Positions 56,230-63,980 of a stretch of DNA of 64,000 nucleotides are shown piece by piece (positions within the stretch are counted from its first letter, which is position 1; the number at the start of each line of letters is the position of its first letter). Made by a program: the position numbers and the translations under genes. The notes under the pieces are model-generated. The model had not been told where the DNA came from. It saw only the letters and a program-made list of their open reading frames with translations, and did no database searches. The stretch comes from Candidatus Accumulibacter necessarius (GTDB lineage Bacteria; Pseudomonadota; Gammaproteobacteria; Burkholderiales; Rhodocyclaceae): contig JAFLDL010000002.1 in NCBI GenBank assembly GCA_017302435.1, forward strand, positions 124,001-188,000. Reading direction: 5' to 3'.

Positions 56230-56672
56230 GCCGCCAGGCAGTCATCGTCGACACGAACGTCGTCGTGGCCGGCCTGCTGACGGCGCACGCAGCGTCGCCC
56301 GTCGCCCGCATCCTCGACGGCATGCTCGCCGCTGTGTTTCCCTTTGTCGTGTCCGAGGCACTGCTGGCCGAGTACCGCATGGTGCTTCTGCGGCCGAACC
56401 TGCGCCAGCTGCATGGGCTGGCGGTTGCCGAAGTGGAAACCATCTTGACCGACATGGCTCAGCACGCGATCGAGCTGGCCCCCGTCGCCGCCCCGCCTGC
56501 TCCCGATCCGGGTGATCAATTGCTGTGGGATCTGCTCACAGCGAGGGCAGACTTAGCTCTTGTCACGGGCGACAAGCTGCTGCTCAAGGATCCGGGCATG
56601 CACGGGCGGGTGATTTCGCCGCGCGAGTTTGTGGCTGCGGTGTGGCCAACCCTGAGGCAGAACGTACCATGA
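56226..56672 (+). CDS. PIN-domain ribonuclease toxin
   Basis: This 148-residue PIN-fold protein is of the 'putative toxin component, PIN family' type (COG1569). The acidic metal ligands are D9 in VIVDTNVVV, E44 in VSEALLAEY, D97 in PGDQLL and D116 in VTGDKLL, so the active site looks complete. It starts with GTG overlapping the antitoxin stop. RNA cleavage is inferred from the family, and the target is unknown. It separates the intact thioesterase gene from a decayed paralogue. Confidence 0.82.
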   Translation: MSRQAVIVDTNVVVAGLLTAHAASPVARILDGMLAAVFPFVVSEALLAEYRMVLLRPNLRQLHGLAVAEVETILTDMAQHAIELAPVAAPPAPDPGDQLLWDLLTARADLALVTGDKLLLKDPGMHGRVISPREFVAAVWPTLRQNVP

Positions 56673-56686
56673 TCGTCGACGCTCAG

Positions 56687-56937
56687 TGCTCGCCGGCAGC
56701 GCGCAATCTCGTGCGGGTCTTCTTCATGCGCTTCAAGCAGCCGGTGTCGGTCGGCGACGTCGTCCGTTCTTTGCCGAAGTCGTCGAAACCGGCCGCACTT
56801 CGATCATCGTCAGGGTCGAGGTCTACGCCGAACGCCACCCGGCGCAGCCGATCACCGTCAAGGTGACCGAGGCAGTGCTCACCGATGTTGCAGTAAACCA
56901 ACATGGGTAGAAGAGAGAGCTGCCAAGTGCCGAATAA
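56687..56937 (+). pseudogene. Decayed fadJ-thioesterase remnant
   Basis: This stretch is a mosaic of two fragments. The first part encodes RNLVRVFF, as does an internal piece of the fadJ-type gene near 54355. From 56731 the DNA is a close copy of the last 208 bases of the thioesterase gene (55623-55830), with one base lost near 56769 that shifts the frame and an early TAG at 56908-56910. Alignment resumes up to the same TAA stop at 56935-56937. It is a non-functional relic of a paralogous fad-thioesterase pair with a large internal deletion. Confidence 0.8.
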
Positions 56938-56991
56938 GTGAGGATTTTTCTGGACAATCGTCTTAGCATAAGGCTTCAGATTGCTATTGAC

Positions 56992-57011
56992 GCGTGGCGA
57001 AAAAGCCACGC
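56992..57011 (+). other. Hairpin in the FadL leader
   Basis: GCGTGGC (56992-56998) and GCCACGC (57005-57011) pair around a GAAAAA loop, 28 bases before the fadL-type start. It could influence mRNA stability; no known regulatory class was recognised. Confidence 0.35.
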
Positions 57012-57039
57012 CCCGATCACATTCACAGGGGAGTTCAAC

Positions 57040-58350
57040 ATGTCGCACAAGATATCGATGAAGATGATCCCGGCGCTTTTGCTGGCGGCCTTGTCAGGTA
57101 CAGCGGGCGCGTCAGGTTTTCAGCTGCTGGAGCAGGGCAGCGGCCTGGGCAATGCCTACGCCGGTTCCGCAGCGAAGGCAAACGATGCCAGTACGATTTT
57201 CTGGAACCCGGCGGGAATGACGCAATTGCAGGCGCGAGAAGTCTCCGGTGGTCTGACGGCGGTGAGGCCCAGTTTCAAGTTCGATAACGACGGTTCACAG
57301 GTTGGCGGTTTCAATACGGCCGGTGATGGCGATGATGCCGGCAGCTGGGCATTTATTCCGAATGCCTATATCTCGTGGGCTCTCAGCAAGGATCTCTACA
57401 TTGGCTTGGGAATCGGCGGACCTTTCGGCAACGCAACCAAGTACGACAAGCCGTGGATTGGCAGTGCGCAGTCGGACGAGTTTGACATCAAGACGATGAA
57501 TATCAACCCCTCGATCGCCTATCGGGTCAACGATATGGTTTCGCTCGGCGCCGGCGTGAGCTGGCAGAAGATCGAGGCGGATTATTATCGCCAAGTGGGA
57601 ATATTGGGTAACCTGCCGCGCGTGGAATCGCACATGAGCATCAGTGACGACGCCTGGGGCTGGAACCTCGGCGCGTTGTTCACCCTCTCTCCGACGACCA
57701 AGGTGGGGGTATCCTATCGTTCGACCATCCAGTATCACACTGACGGCAAGGTCAAGCTGAGCGGTGATGGCACCGCGGCGGGCAATGCAACCGCGAATGC
57801 CCTGCGCGCTGCCGGTGGCCAGAGCGACGTGAAAGCGGATCTCGAGGTGCCGGATACCTTCATCGTCAGCGTGACGCAGAAGCTGAGCGATCGCTGGGAG
57901 ATGCTGGGAGACATTTCATGGACCGGTTGGAGTTCGATCAAGAACGTCGACATCATCCGCACTTCTGGGCCGCTCACTGGCGGGACGGCACAGGTCCTGG
58001 AGGCAGATTTTCAGGATACCTACCGCGTGGCCCTCGGGGCGAACTACACTTATTCGGACGCACTCAAGTTCATGTTCGGCCTGGCCTACGATCAGACGCC
58101 AGTCAAGAAGGCGTCCACCCGTCTGACTTCCTTGCCTGATAACGATCGGACCTGGTTTACCCTCGGTGCCCAATGGAAGCCGGCCAGGGAACAGACGCTT
58201 GAACTCGGTGCCGCGTACCTGTATATCCCCAAGACCAAGATCAACCAGGACGAGACCAGCTTGAATCCGCTCACGAATCGTGGGTGGGTAATTGGCGACT
58301 ACAGCTCAAGCGTGTGGATTCTCGGCGCCCAGTACTCGCTGGCTTTCTAG
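57040..58350 (+). CDS. Outer-membrane long-chain fatty acid transporter, FadL/OmpP1 family
   Basis: This 436-residue beta-barrel precursor has a signal peptide to about residue 24 (KMIPALLLAALSGTAGA) and then the mature N-terminus SGFQLLEQGSGLGNAYAG with a downstream FWNPAGM motif, both FadL hallmarks. The C-terminus ends in a hydrophobic aromatic residue (QYSLAF), as required for barrel insertion. ATG 57040 follows GGGGAG; an in-frame extension from 56938 would hide the signal. Placed between two beta-oxidation operons, it probably imports long-chain fatty acids. A strong terminator follows. Confidence 0.92.
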   Translation: MSHKISMKMIPALLLAALSGTAGASGFQLLEQGSGLGNAYAGSAAKANDASTIFWNPAGMTQLQAREVSGGLTAVRPSFKFDNDGSQVGGFNTAGDGDDAGSWAFIPNAYISWALSKDLYIGLGIGGPFGNATKYDKPWIGSAQSDEFDIKTMNINPSIAYRVNDMVSLGAGVSWQKIEADYYRQVGILGNLPRVESHMSISDDAWGWNLGALFTLSPTTKVGVSYRSTIQYHTDGKVKLSGDGTAAGNATANALRAAGGQSDVKADLEVPDTFIVSVTQKLSDRWEMLGDISWTGWSSIKNVDIIRTSGPLTGGTAQVLEADFQDTYRVALGANYTYSDALKFMFGLAYDQTPVKKASTRLTSLPDNDRTWFTLGAQWKPAREQTLELGAAYLYIPKTKINQDETSLNPLTNRGWVIGDYSSSVWILGAQYSLAF

Positions 58351-58370
58351 TCGCGCCAGGCAGTTTGCCC

Positions 58371-58401
58371 AAAAAAGCCCCGGATTCCGGGGCTTTTTTT
58401 T
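58371..58401 (+). terminator. Intrinsic terminator after the FadL-type gene
   Basis: GCCCCGG/CCGGGGC forms a GC-rich stem between six As upstream and eight Ts at 58394-58401. The symmetry would allow termination on both strands. Confidence 0.92.
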
Positions 58402-58446
58402 GGCCAGCACCGGTGAAGTCTCCCTGTCCTTCCCGCCCTGTCGGAG

Positions 58447-58474
58447 TTGACGTCGTGGGCAGATCGCGTATAAT
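58447..58474 (+). promoter_or_regulatory. Promoter of the FadN-type operon
   Basis: TTGACG at 58447-58452 and a perfect TATAAT at 58469-58474 are spaced 16 bases. Transcription would begin near 58481, inside the operator, leaving an about 78-base leader before the TTG start. Confidence 0.75.
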
Positions 58475-58490
58475 TCAAACGTTCGTTTGA
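58475..58490 (+). promoter_or_regulatory. PsrA-type operator upstream of the FadN-type gene
   Basis: TCAAACG and CGTTTGA are perfect inverted arms around TT, giving CAAAC-N4-GTTTG, the PsrA consensus form. It begins at the base after the -10 hexamer and covers the expected start site, so a bound repressor would block initiation. The site at 48869-48884 is its near-identical partner. Confidence 0.75.
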
Positions 58491-58558
58491 GCGGCTTTGT
58501 GCAGAGCCGCTGTGGGGTGTTCCCGGCGAGCGTAGACGACCCAGACAAGGAGGACAGC

Positions 58559-60946
58559 TTGAGCAACTTCATCGTACGCAAGGCCGCAGTACTCGGAGCG
58601 GGCGTGATGGGCGCGCAGATTGCCGCGCACCTCGCGAATGCCGAAGTGCCGGTGGTGCTTTTCGACCTGCCGGCCAAGGAAGGCGATCCCACCGGGATCG
58701 TCAGGAAAGCCATTGACGCGCTCAAGAAGCTCGAGCCGTCGCCGCTGGCCACGAAAGACCGCGTCGCCTACATCGACGCCGCCAATTACTCGCAGCACCT
58801 GGATCAACTCAAGGACTGCGACCTGATCATCGAAGCCATCGCCGAGAAGACCGAGTGGAAAGACGATCTCTATCGCAAGATCTCTCCCTTCATCTCGCCC
58901 GATGCGATCGTCGCTTCGAACACCTCCGGCCTGTCGATCAACCGCCTGTCGGAGGGTCTGCCGGAAGCACTGCGTTCACGCTTCTGCGGCATCCATTTCT
59001 TCAACCCGCCGCGCTACATGCACCTGGTTGAACTGATCGCGACCCGGACCACCGACCCGGCGCTGCTCGACAACCTCGAGTCGTGGTTGGTCTCGCGTCT
59101 CGGCAAAGGCGTCGTTCGGGCGCTGGATACGCCCAACTTCGTTGCCAATCGCGTCGGTGTTTTCTCGATTCTCGCCGTGATGCATCACACCCAGCGTCTC
59201 GGTCTTGGCTTCGACGTCGTCGATTCGCTGACCGGTCCGATTATCGGTCGCCCGAAGAGCGCCACCTACCGCACCGCCGATGTCGTCGGGCTCGATACGC
59301 TGGCGCACGTCATCAAGACCATGCAGGACACCCTGCCCGACGACCCCTGGCACGGCTACTACGGCGTGCCGGCATGGCTGGCGGCGCTGATCGGCAAGGG
59401 CGCGCTGGGGCAGAAGACGCGCGGCGGTATCTTCCGCAAGGACGGCCGGGCAATCAAGGTCCTCGACCTCGCGCTTCAGGACTATCGTGACAGCGCTGGC
59501 GACATCGACCCGACGGTGCTGGCGATCCTCAAGAACCGCAATCCGGCCGAGAAGTTTGCCCAGTTGCGGGCCAGCGAGCATCCGCAGGCGCAATTCCTGT
59601 GGGCGATCTTCCGCGACATTTTCCACTACGCTGCCTTCCATCTCGCCGACATCGCTGACAACGCGCGCGACCTCGACTTCGCGATGCGCTGGGGTTTCGG
59701 CTGGGCACAGGGTCCGTTCGAAAGCTGGCAGGCCGCCGGCTGGCAGGCGATCGCCGAAGCGGTCAAGGCTGACATCGACGCCGGCCTGACAATGAGCCCG
59801 GTAGCGCTGCCGGCGTGGGTCTTTGGCCAGGTTGCCCAGCAAGGTGTGCATACCGCACAAGGCTCGTATTCGGCGAGCGCCGACGCCTACCGGCCGCACT
59901 CGACGCTGCCCGTCTATCAGCGGCAGATCTTCCCCGAACGGGTGCTGGGCGAGAAGACGGTTGCCGGTGAAACGGTCTGGGAAAACGAGGGCGTTCGCCT
60001 GTGGACGCTGCCCCAGGTCGACGCTGGCATCGCTATCGTCAGCATCAAGTCGCGCAATCATACGCTTGGCCGTGACGTCATCATTGGCTTGCAGGAAGCT
60101 GTGGCGCGAGCCGAGGCCGATTATCAGGGACTGGTGCTGTGGCATGAGGCGCCGTTTGCCTTTGGCGCCAACCTCAAGGAGGTCGCCGAAGCAATCGCCG
60201 CCGGCGAGTTCGAACTGCTCGCGACGTACGTCGCCGAGTTCCAGAACGCGTCGATGTGCCTCAAGTATGCCAAGGTCCCGGTGATCGCTGCCGTGCAGGG
60301 CATGGCGCTGGGTGGCGGTTGCGAGTTTGTCATGCACGCCGCCAAGCGGGTGATCGCCCTCGAAAGCTACATCGGCCTGGTCGAAGCCGGCGTCGGCCTG
60401 ATCCCGGCTGGCGGCGGCTGCAAGGAGTTTGCCATCCGTGCCGCGCAGCACGCGGCCAGGACCGGCGGCAACGATCCCTTCGAGTTCCTCCAGCCGGTAT
60501 TCATGACCATCGCCATGGCGACGGTGTCGAAAAGCGGCGCGCAGGCCAAGGAACTCGGTTTTGCCGTCGAGTCGGACAAGATCGTCTTCAATGCCAATGA
60601 ACTGCTCTACGTCGCGCTGCGAGAGGCGCGCGGCCTCGCCGAGGCGGGCTACCATCCGCGGCTGTCGCCGCGTGGCATCAAGGTTGCCGGGCGCACCGGC
60701 ATCGCCAACTGCGTGATGATGCTGGCCAACATGAAGGAAGGCGGCATGATTTCGGCGCACGACTACGCGGTGGCCAAGGCGGCAGCGACGGCGCTCTGTG
60801 GTGGCGATATCGAGACCGGATCACTGGTCGATGAGCAGTGGCTGCTGACTGTCGAGCGCAAGCTCTTCGTCGAGCTGCTGCAGAACCCGAAAACCCAGCA
60901 GCGTATCCAGCACATGCTGGAAACCGGCAAGCCGCTGCGTAATTGA
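58559..60946 (+). CDS. 3-Hydroxyacyl-CoA dehydrogenase/enoyl-CoA hydratase, FadN type
   Basis: This 795-residue bifunctional enzyme has the domains in the reverse order to FadJ. The dehydrogenase comes first (AAVLGAGVMGAQIAAH near residues 8-23, GIHFFNPPRY near 143). The hydratase is C-terminal (QGMALGGGCEFVMHA near 579). This is the arrangement of Bacillus FadN (about 790). It starts at TTG 58559 behind AAGGAGGA; in-frame codons back to 58487 would lie across the transcription start. A thiolase gene follows 20 bases downstream. Confidence 0.92.
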   Translation: MSNFIVRKAAVLGAGVMGAQIAAHLANAEVPVVLFDLPAKEGDPTGIVRKAIDALKKLEPSPLATKDRVAYIDAANYSQHLDQLKDCDLIIEAIAEKTEWKDDLYRKISPFISPDAIVASNTSGLSINRLSEGLPEALRSRFCGIHFFNPPRYMHLVELIATRTTDPALLDNLESWLVSRLGKGVVRALDTPNFVANRVGVFSILAVMHHTQRLGLGFDVVDSLTGPIIGRPKSATYRTADVVGLDTLAHVIKTMQDTLPDDPWHGYYGVPAWLAALIGKGALGQKTRGGIFRKDGRAIKVLDLALQDYRDSAGDIDPTVLAILKNRNPAEKFAQLRASEHPQAQFLWAIFRDIFHYAAFHLADIADNARDLDFAMRWGFGWAQGPFESWQAAGWQAIAEAVKADIDAGLTMSPVALPAWVFGQVAQQGVHTAQGSYSASADAYRPHSTLPVYQRQIFPERVLGEKTVAGETVWENEGVRLWTLPQVDAGIAIVSIKSRNHTLGRDVIIGLQEAVARAEADYQGLVLWHEAPFAFGANLKEVAEAIAAGEFELLATYVAEFQNASMCLKYAKVPVIAAVQGMALGGGCEFVMHAAKRVIALESYIGLVEAGVGLIPAGGGCKEFAIRAAQHAARTGGNDPFEFLQPVFMTIAMATVSKSGAQAKELGFAVESDKIVFNANELLYVALREARGLAEAGYHPRLSPRGIKVAGRTGIANCVMMLANMKEGGMISAHDYAVAKAAATALCGGDIETGSLVDEQWLLTVERKLFVELLQNPKTQQRIQHMLETGKPLRN

Positions 60947-60966
60947 GCGAGCAAGGAGAACAGAAC

Positions 60967-62169
60967 ATGAGCAAACAGATTCAGGAAGCCTACATCGTTG
61001 CCGCGACGCGCCTGCCGGTGGGTCGGCGCAAGGGCCTGCTGGGCCACGTCCGGCCGGACGACATGCTGGCGCATGCCATCCGATCGGTCATGGCGCAGGC
61101 GCCGGGGCTTGACCCGGCACTGGTCGAGGACGTGATAGTCGGTTGTGCGATGCCGGAAGCCGAGCAGGGGATGAACGTCGCCCGTATCGGCCTGCTGCTC
61201 GCCGGCATGCCGGACACGGTCCCCGGCGTCACCATCAATCGCTTCTGCGCTTCCGGGGTGCAGACCGTGGCCATGGCAGCCGATCGCATCCGTCTGGGTG
61301 AAGCCGACGTGATGATCGCCGGCGGCACCGAAACGATGTCCTTGATGAACCAGATGATGGGCAACAAAATTGCGATGAACCCGGCAATTTTCGAGCTGGA
61401 AGAGAACTACGCGATTGGCTTCGGAATGGGCATCACGGCCGAAAAGGTTGCCGCGCAGTGGAAGGTTTCGCGCGAAGAACAGGATGCTTTTGCCGTTGCC
61501 TCGCACCAGAAGGCCTGTGCGGCGATCGCCGCCGGCCACTTCAAGGCCGAGATTTCGCCTTACGCAGTCACCGCGCGGTTGCCGAATCTGCGTACCGGCG
61601 AAGTGACCGTCAAGGAGTACCTGGCCGAGACCGACGAGGGACCGCGCCCCGACAGCAGTCTCGAGGGGCTCGCCAGACTGCGGCCGGTGTTTGCCGCGCG
61701 CGGCACGGTAACGGCCGGCAACAGCTCGCAGATGTCGGATGGCGCAGCCGCCGTGCTGGTCGTTTCGGAAAAGATCCTCAAGCAGTTCAATCTCAAGCCG
61801 CTGGCGCGCTTTGCCGGTTACTCGGTTGCCGGTGTGCCGCCAGAGATCATGGGCATCGGCCCGATCAAGGCAATTCCCCAGGTGCTCAAGCAGGCCGGCA
61901 TCGGTTTGGCCGAGGTGGACTGGATCGAGCTCAACGAGGCTTTTGCCGCGCAGGCACTGGCGGTGATCCGTGAGCTGGATCTCGATCCGGCCAGGGTGAA
62001 TCCGCTCGGTGGCGCCATCGCCCTCGGCCATCCGCTGGGCGCGACCGGAACCATTCGAACGGCGACGGTGGTGCATGGCCTGCAGCGCACCCGGCAGCGT
62101 TACGGCCTGGTCACCATGTGCATCGGTACCGGCATGGGCGCAGCGGGGTTGTTCGAATCGATCCAGTAG
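60967..62169 (+). CDS. Acetyl-CoA acyltransferase (thiolase), FadA type
   Basis: This 400-residue thiolase partners the FadN-type enzyme. C94 in FCASGVQ is the acyl-accepting nucleophile; ELNEAFAAQ, GHPLGATG and the second cysteine in CIGTGMG complete the site. ATG 60967 is used with AAGGAG upstream. It differs clearly from the FadI-like thiolase at 52198-53514 (shorter, without the ARTMAKK loop), so the two beta-oxidation operons are not simple recent duplicates. An intrinsic hairpin follows. Confidence 0.92.
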   Translation: MSKQIQEAYIVAATRLPVGRRKGLLGHVRPDDMLAHAIRSVMAQAPGLDPALVEDVIVGCAMPEAEQGMNVARIGLLLAGMPDTVPGVTINRFCASGVQTVAMAADRIRLGEADVMIAGGTETMSLMNQMMGNKIAMNPAIFELEENYAIGFGMGITAEKVAAQWKVSREEQDAFAVASHQKACAAIAAGHFKAEISPYAVTARLPNLRTGEVTVKEYLAETDEGPRPDSSLEGLARLRPVFAARGTVTAGNSSQMSDGAAAVLVVSEKILKQFNLKPLARFAGYSVAGVPPEIMGIGPIKAIPQVLKQAGIGLAEVDWIELNEAFAAQALAVIRELDLDPARVNPLGGAIALGHPLGATGTIRTATVVHGLQRTRQRYGLVTMCIGTGMGAAGLFESIQ

Positions 62170-62189
62170 ATCGCTGGTGAGGCGTTGTC

Positions 62190-62229
62190 GAGGCCTCGCC
62201 GGGTTTCCCGGCGAGGCCTCTTCCGTTTT
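62190..62229 (+). terminator. Terminator hairpin after the thiolase gene
   Basis: A 14-base perfect inverted repeat (62190-62203 with 62207-62220) is followed by TTCCGTTTT. The stem is very stable, but the T-run is broken and weak. Confidence 0.7.
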
Positions 62230-62266
62230 GTCGAACGGAGTTCAGAGCAACTGCGCGACATGGTCC

Positions 62267-62294
62267 TTGAGGCAGGCGAAGTGTCTGGCATAAT
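62267..62294 (+). promoter_or_regulatory. Possible promoter of the DUF2802-type gene
   Basis: TTGAGG at 62267-62272 and CATAAT at 62289-62294 are spaced 16 bases, about 30 bases before the ATG at 62325. It is a moderate match located just after the thiolase terminator. Confidence 0.5.
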
Positions 62295-62324
62295 GTCTGC
62301 CGAACACCGTCACGAAGGCGCGCA

Positions 62325-62939
62325 ATGGATCTCGAGCTACTGGGCAGTCTGGGTTGGCGCGAAGGCTTGATGGCGGTCATCGCGCTGTTGTTGCTTTATA
62401 TCATCGTCCTCTTTTTCCGCCTGCGCCGCCTGCAGCACGGCGTCCCAGCCCTGTCACCGATGGTTGCGCAATCAGCCGTGGCGGCCTATGCGGCGATCCA
62501 GGAACCCGACTCCGCCAAGGTGGCAGCGATAGAGCCCATCGGCCCGGTCGATGCCGCCGGGGCGAGTGGACCACAAGCGTTGGTCGCCGCGTCGGAGCTG
62601 CCAGAGGCCGATCCGGCCAAGCCGGAATTCCCCTGGAACGAGCCTCCAGCCGAGATTCCCGGGCAGGCGATGATCGATGCCCTGCAGCGCGAGGTTTACC
62701 AGTTGCGCTGCGAGGTGGACGAGTTGCGCGCCGAGGTGCTGGCTGCTCGCGAGGATTTCCGGCGCCAGTCTGCACAATCCACGGTGTCGGCGCAGAGCGC
62801 CTCGCCGCTCTACAACGATGCCATGCAGATGGCGATTCAGGGCCATGACGCGACGACCATCGCGCATCGCTGCGGCATAGCGCGGGCCGAGGCTGACCTG
62901 GTGGTGGCGCTGGCGCGCAACCGCCAAGAGGGCTTCTAG
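62325..62939 (+). CDS. DUF2802-type membrane-anchored protein
   Basis: This 204-residue protein has a single N-terminal hydrophobic helix (about residues 16-32), then an Ala/Pro-rich linker, a heptad-like charged helix near 115-145 (REVYQLRCEVDELRAEV) and a C-terminal helix-turn-helix-like YNDAMQMAIQGHDATTIAHR followed by CGIARAEADLVVAL. The C-terminal part matches the pattern of DUF2802 proteins. The function is unknown. It is followed 20 bases later by the SPOR gene and probably shares its transcript. Confidence 0.7.
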   Translation: MDLELLGSLGWREGLMAVIALLLLYIIVLFFRLRRLQHGVPALSPMVAQSAVAAYAAIQEPDSAKVAAIEPIGPVDAAGASGPQALVAASELPEADPAKPEFPWNEPPAEIPGQAMIDALQREVYQLRCEVDELRAEVLAAREDFRRQSAQSTVSAQSASPLYNDAMQMAIQGHDATTIAHRCGIARAEADLVVALARNRQEGF

Positions 62940-62959
62940 AGGCGGAGCAAAGACCCGAG

Positions 62960-63637
62960 ATGGCAATTCGACCGCGAAGCAGTACCCCCGAAGCCGCCCC
63001 CGCGCCAGCTGCCACCGTGGTTGGCATGGCCGCGGCAGCGGCGGACCAGCAAGCGGCTCTCAGGCGCCAGTTGCACTGGCGGATGGGTGCTGCCGGCCTG
63101 CTGATCCTGCTGCTGCTGGCGGCGTTGCCGCTAGTTGATTACCTGAGTCCGCTTGATGATCCAATGGCCGGCGGTCCGCAGTTTACCGAACCGGTACCGG
63201 TCAAGAAAGCACTGCCAGCCCTGAAAGTAGCTGAACCGCTGGTCGAAACGCCGGTCGTTGTGCAGGTAGTGGCCGGACCTCAGGCCAGTGGTGCAGCGAT
63301 CGAGCAACTGCTGCCGCCGGCTGAGTCATCGTCGTCGGCCACCAACCCCGGCCAGGCATCGGCCGGCACCGAGGCGGCTGCGGCGGCCGCGCCGCTGGCT
63401 GTTGTCCCGCCGCGTCCGCTATCCGGGCACGCCCTGCAGTCCAGTCCGCTGCCCGATCAGCAGCAGGCCGCAGAACTCCAGGCCAGGCTGGCACAGGAAG
63501 GCCTCCCCTCAAACATCGAGACGCGCCTGCAGGTCGGCCCGTTCAGGAGTCGCGCGGAAGCTGAGGCGGCTCGTCGCAAACTGCAGACCCTCGGGATCGC
63601 GGCGGATCCCGTGTTGCTCAAGGGCGGCCGGCCGTAG
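62960..63637 (+). CDS. SPOR-domain membrane protein
   Basis: This 225-residue bitopic protein has a cytoplasmic N-terminus of about 35 residues, one transmembrane helix near 36-52 (GAAGLLILLLLAALPL), an Ala/Pro-rich periplasmic linker and a C-terminal SPOR domain with LQVGPFRSRAEAEAARRKL. SPOR domains bind denuded septal peptidoglycan, as in DedD and FtsN, so a cell-division location is likely. It converges on the TPR gene with a four-base gap. Confidence 0.8.
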   Translation: MAIRPRSSTPEAAPAPAATVVGMAAAAADQQAALRRQLHWRMGAAGLLILLLLAALPLVDYLSPLDDPMAGGPQFTEPVPVKKALPALKVAEPLVETPVVVQVVAGPQASGAAIEQLLPPAESSSSATNPGQASAGTEAAAAAAPLAVVPPRPLSGHALQSSPLPDQQQAAELQARLAQEGLPSNIETRLQVGPFRSRAEAEAARRKLQTLGIAADPVLLKGGRP

Positions 63638-63641
63638 GCGC

Positions 63642-63980
63642 TCAGCGTTCTGCCGCCGGCAGTTGGCGGCGTAGCCGCCGGGCAAAAACCGTCATTTCCC
63701 GGGCTGCCTGAAGGTCGCCCCGGGCTTCGGCGACGACAATTCCCTGTTCATACGCGGCGAGCGCCTCGCCCGGCTGTCCCGCCTCGCTCAGCGCCTTTCC
63801 GAGCAGCTTCCACGCGGCGGAGTAGGCGGGGTCCTGTACCAGAGCTGCACGCAGGTGGATCGCTGCTTGTTCAGGGTGGCCGGCCTTGAGATACTCGTTG
63901 CCGAGTGAATAACGCAGCAAGGCGCCATCACGAGGCCCGCCGAGCAGTTTTTCGAGATTGGCGATGAGCGTCGTCGTCAT
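63642..63980 (-). CDS. Tetratricopeptide-repeat protein
   Basis: This 112-residue protein consists of about two TPR units (LRYSLGNEYLKAGHPEQAAI and WKLLGKALSEAGQPGEALAA) with short ends and no signal peptide. TPRs mediate protein-protein contact; the partner is unknown. It is transcribed toward the SPOR gene and starts 20 bases from the window end, so its promoter is outside. Confidence 0.8.
   Translation of the reverse strand: MTTTLIANLEKLLGGPRDGALLRYSLGNEYLKAGHPEQAAIHLRAALVQDPAYSAAWKLLGKALSEAGQPGEALAAYEQGIVVAEARGDLQAAREMTVFARRLRRQLPAAER

Noticed and set aside
58487-58558. Longer N-terminus for the FadN-type protein
   Set aside because: These codons lie immediately behind the -10 box and overlap the operator and transcription start; the TTG at 58559 has an excellent AAGGAGGA site and gives the family N-terminus.
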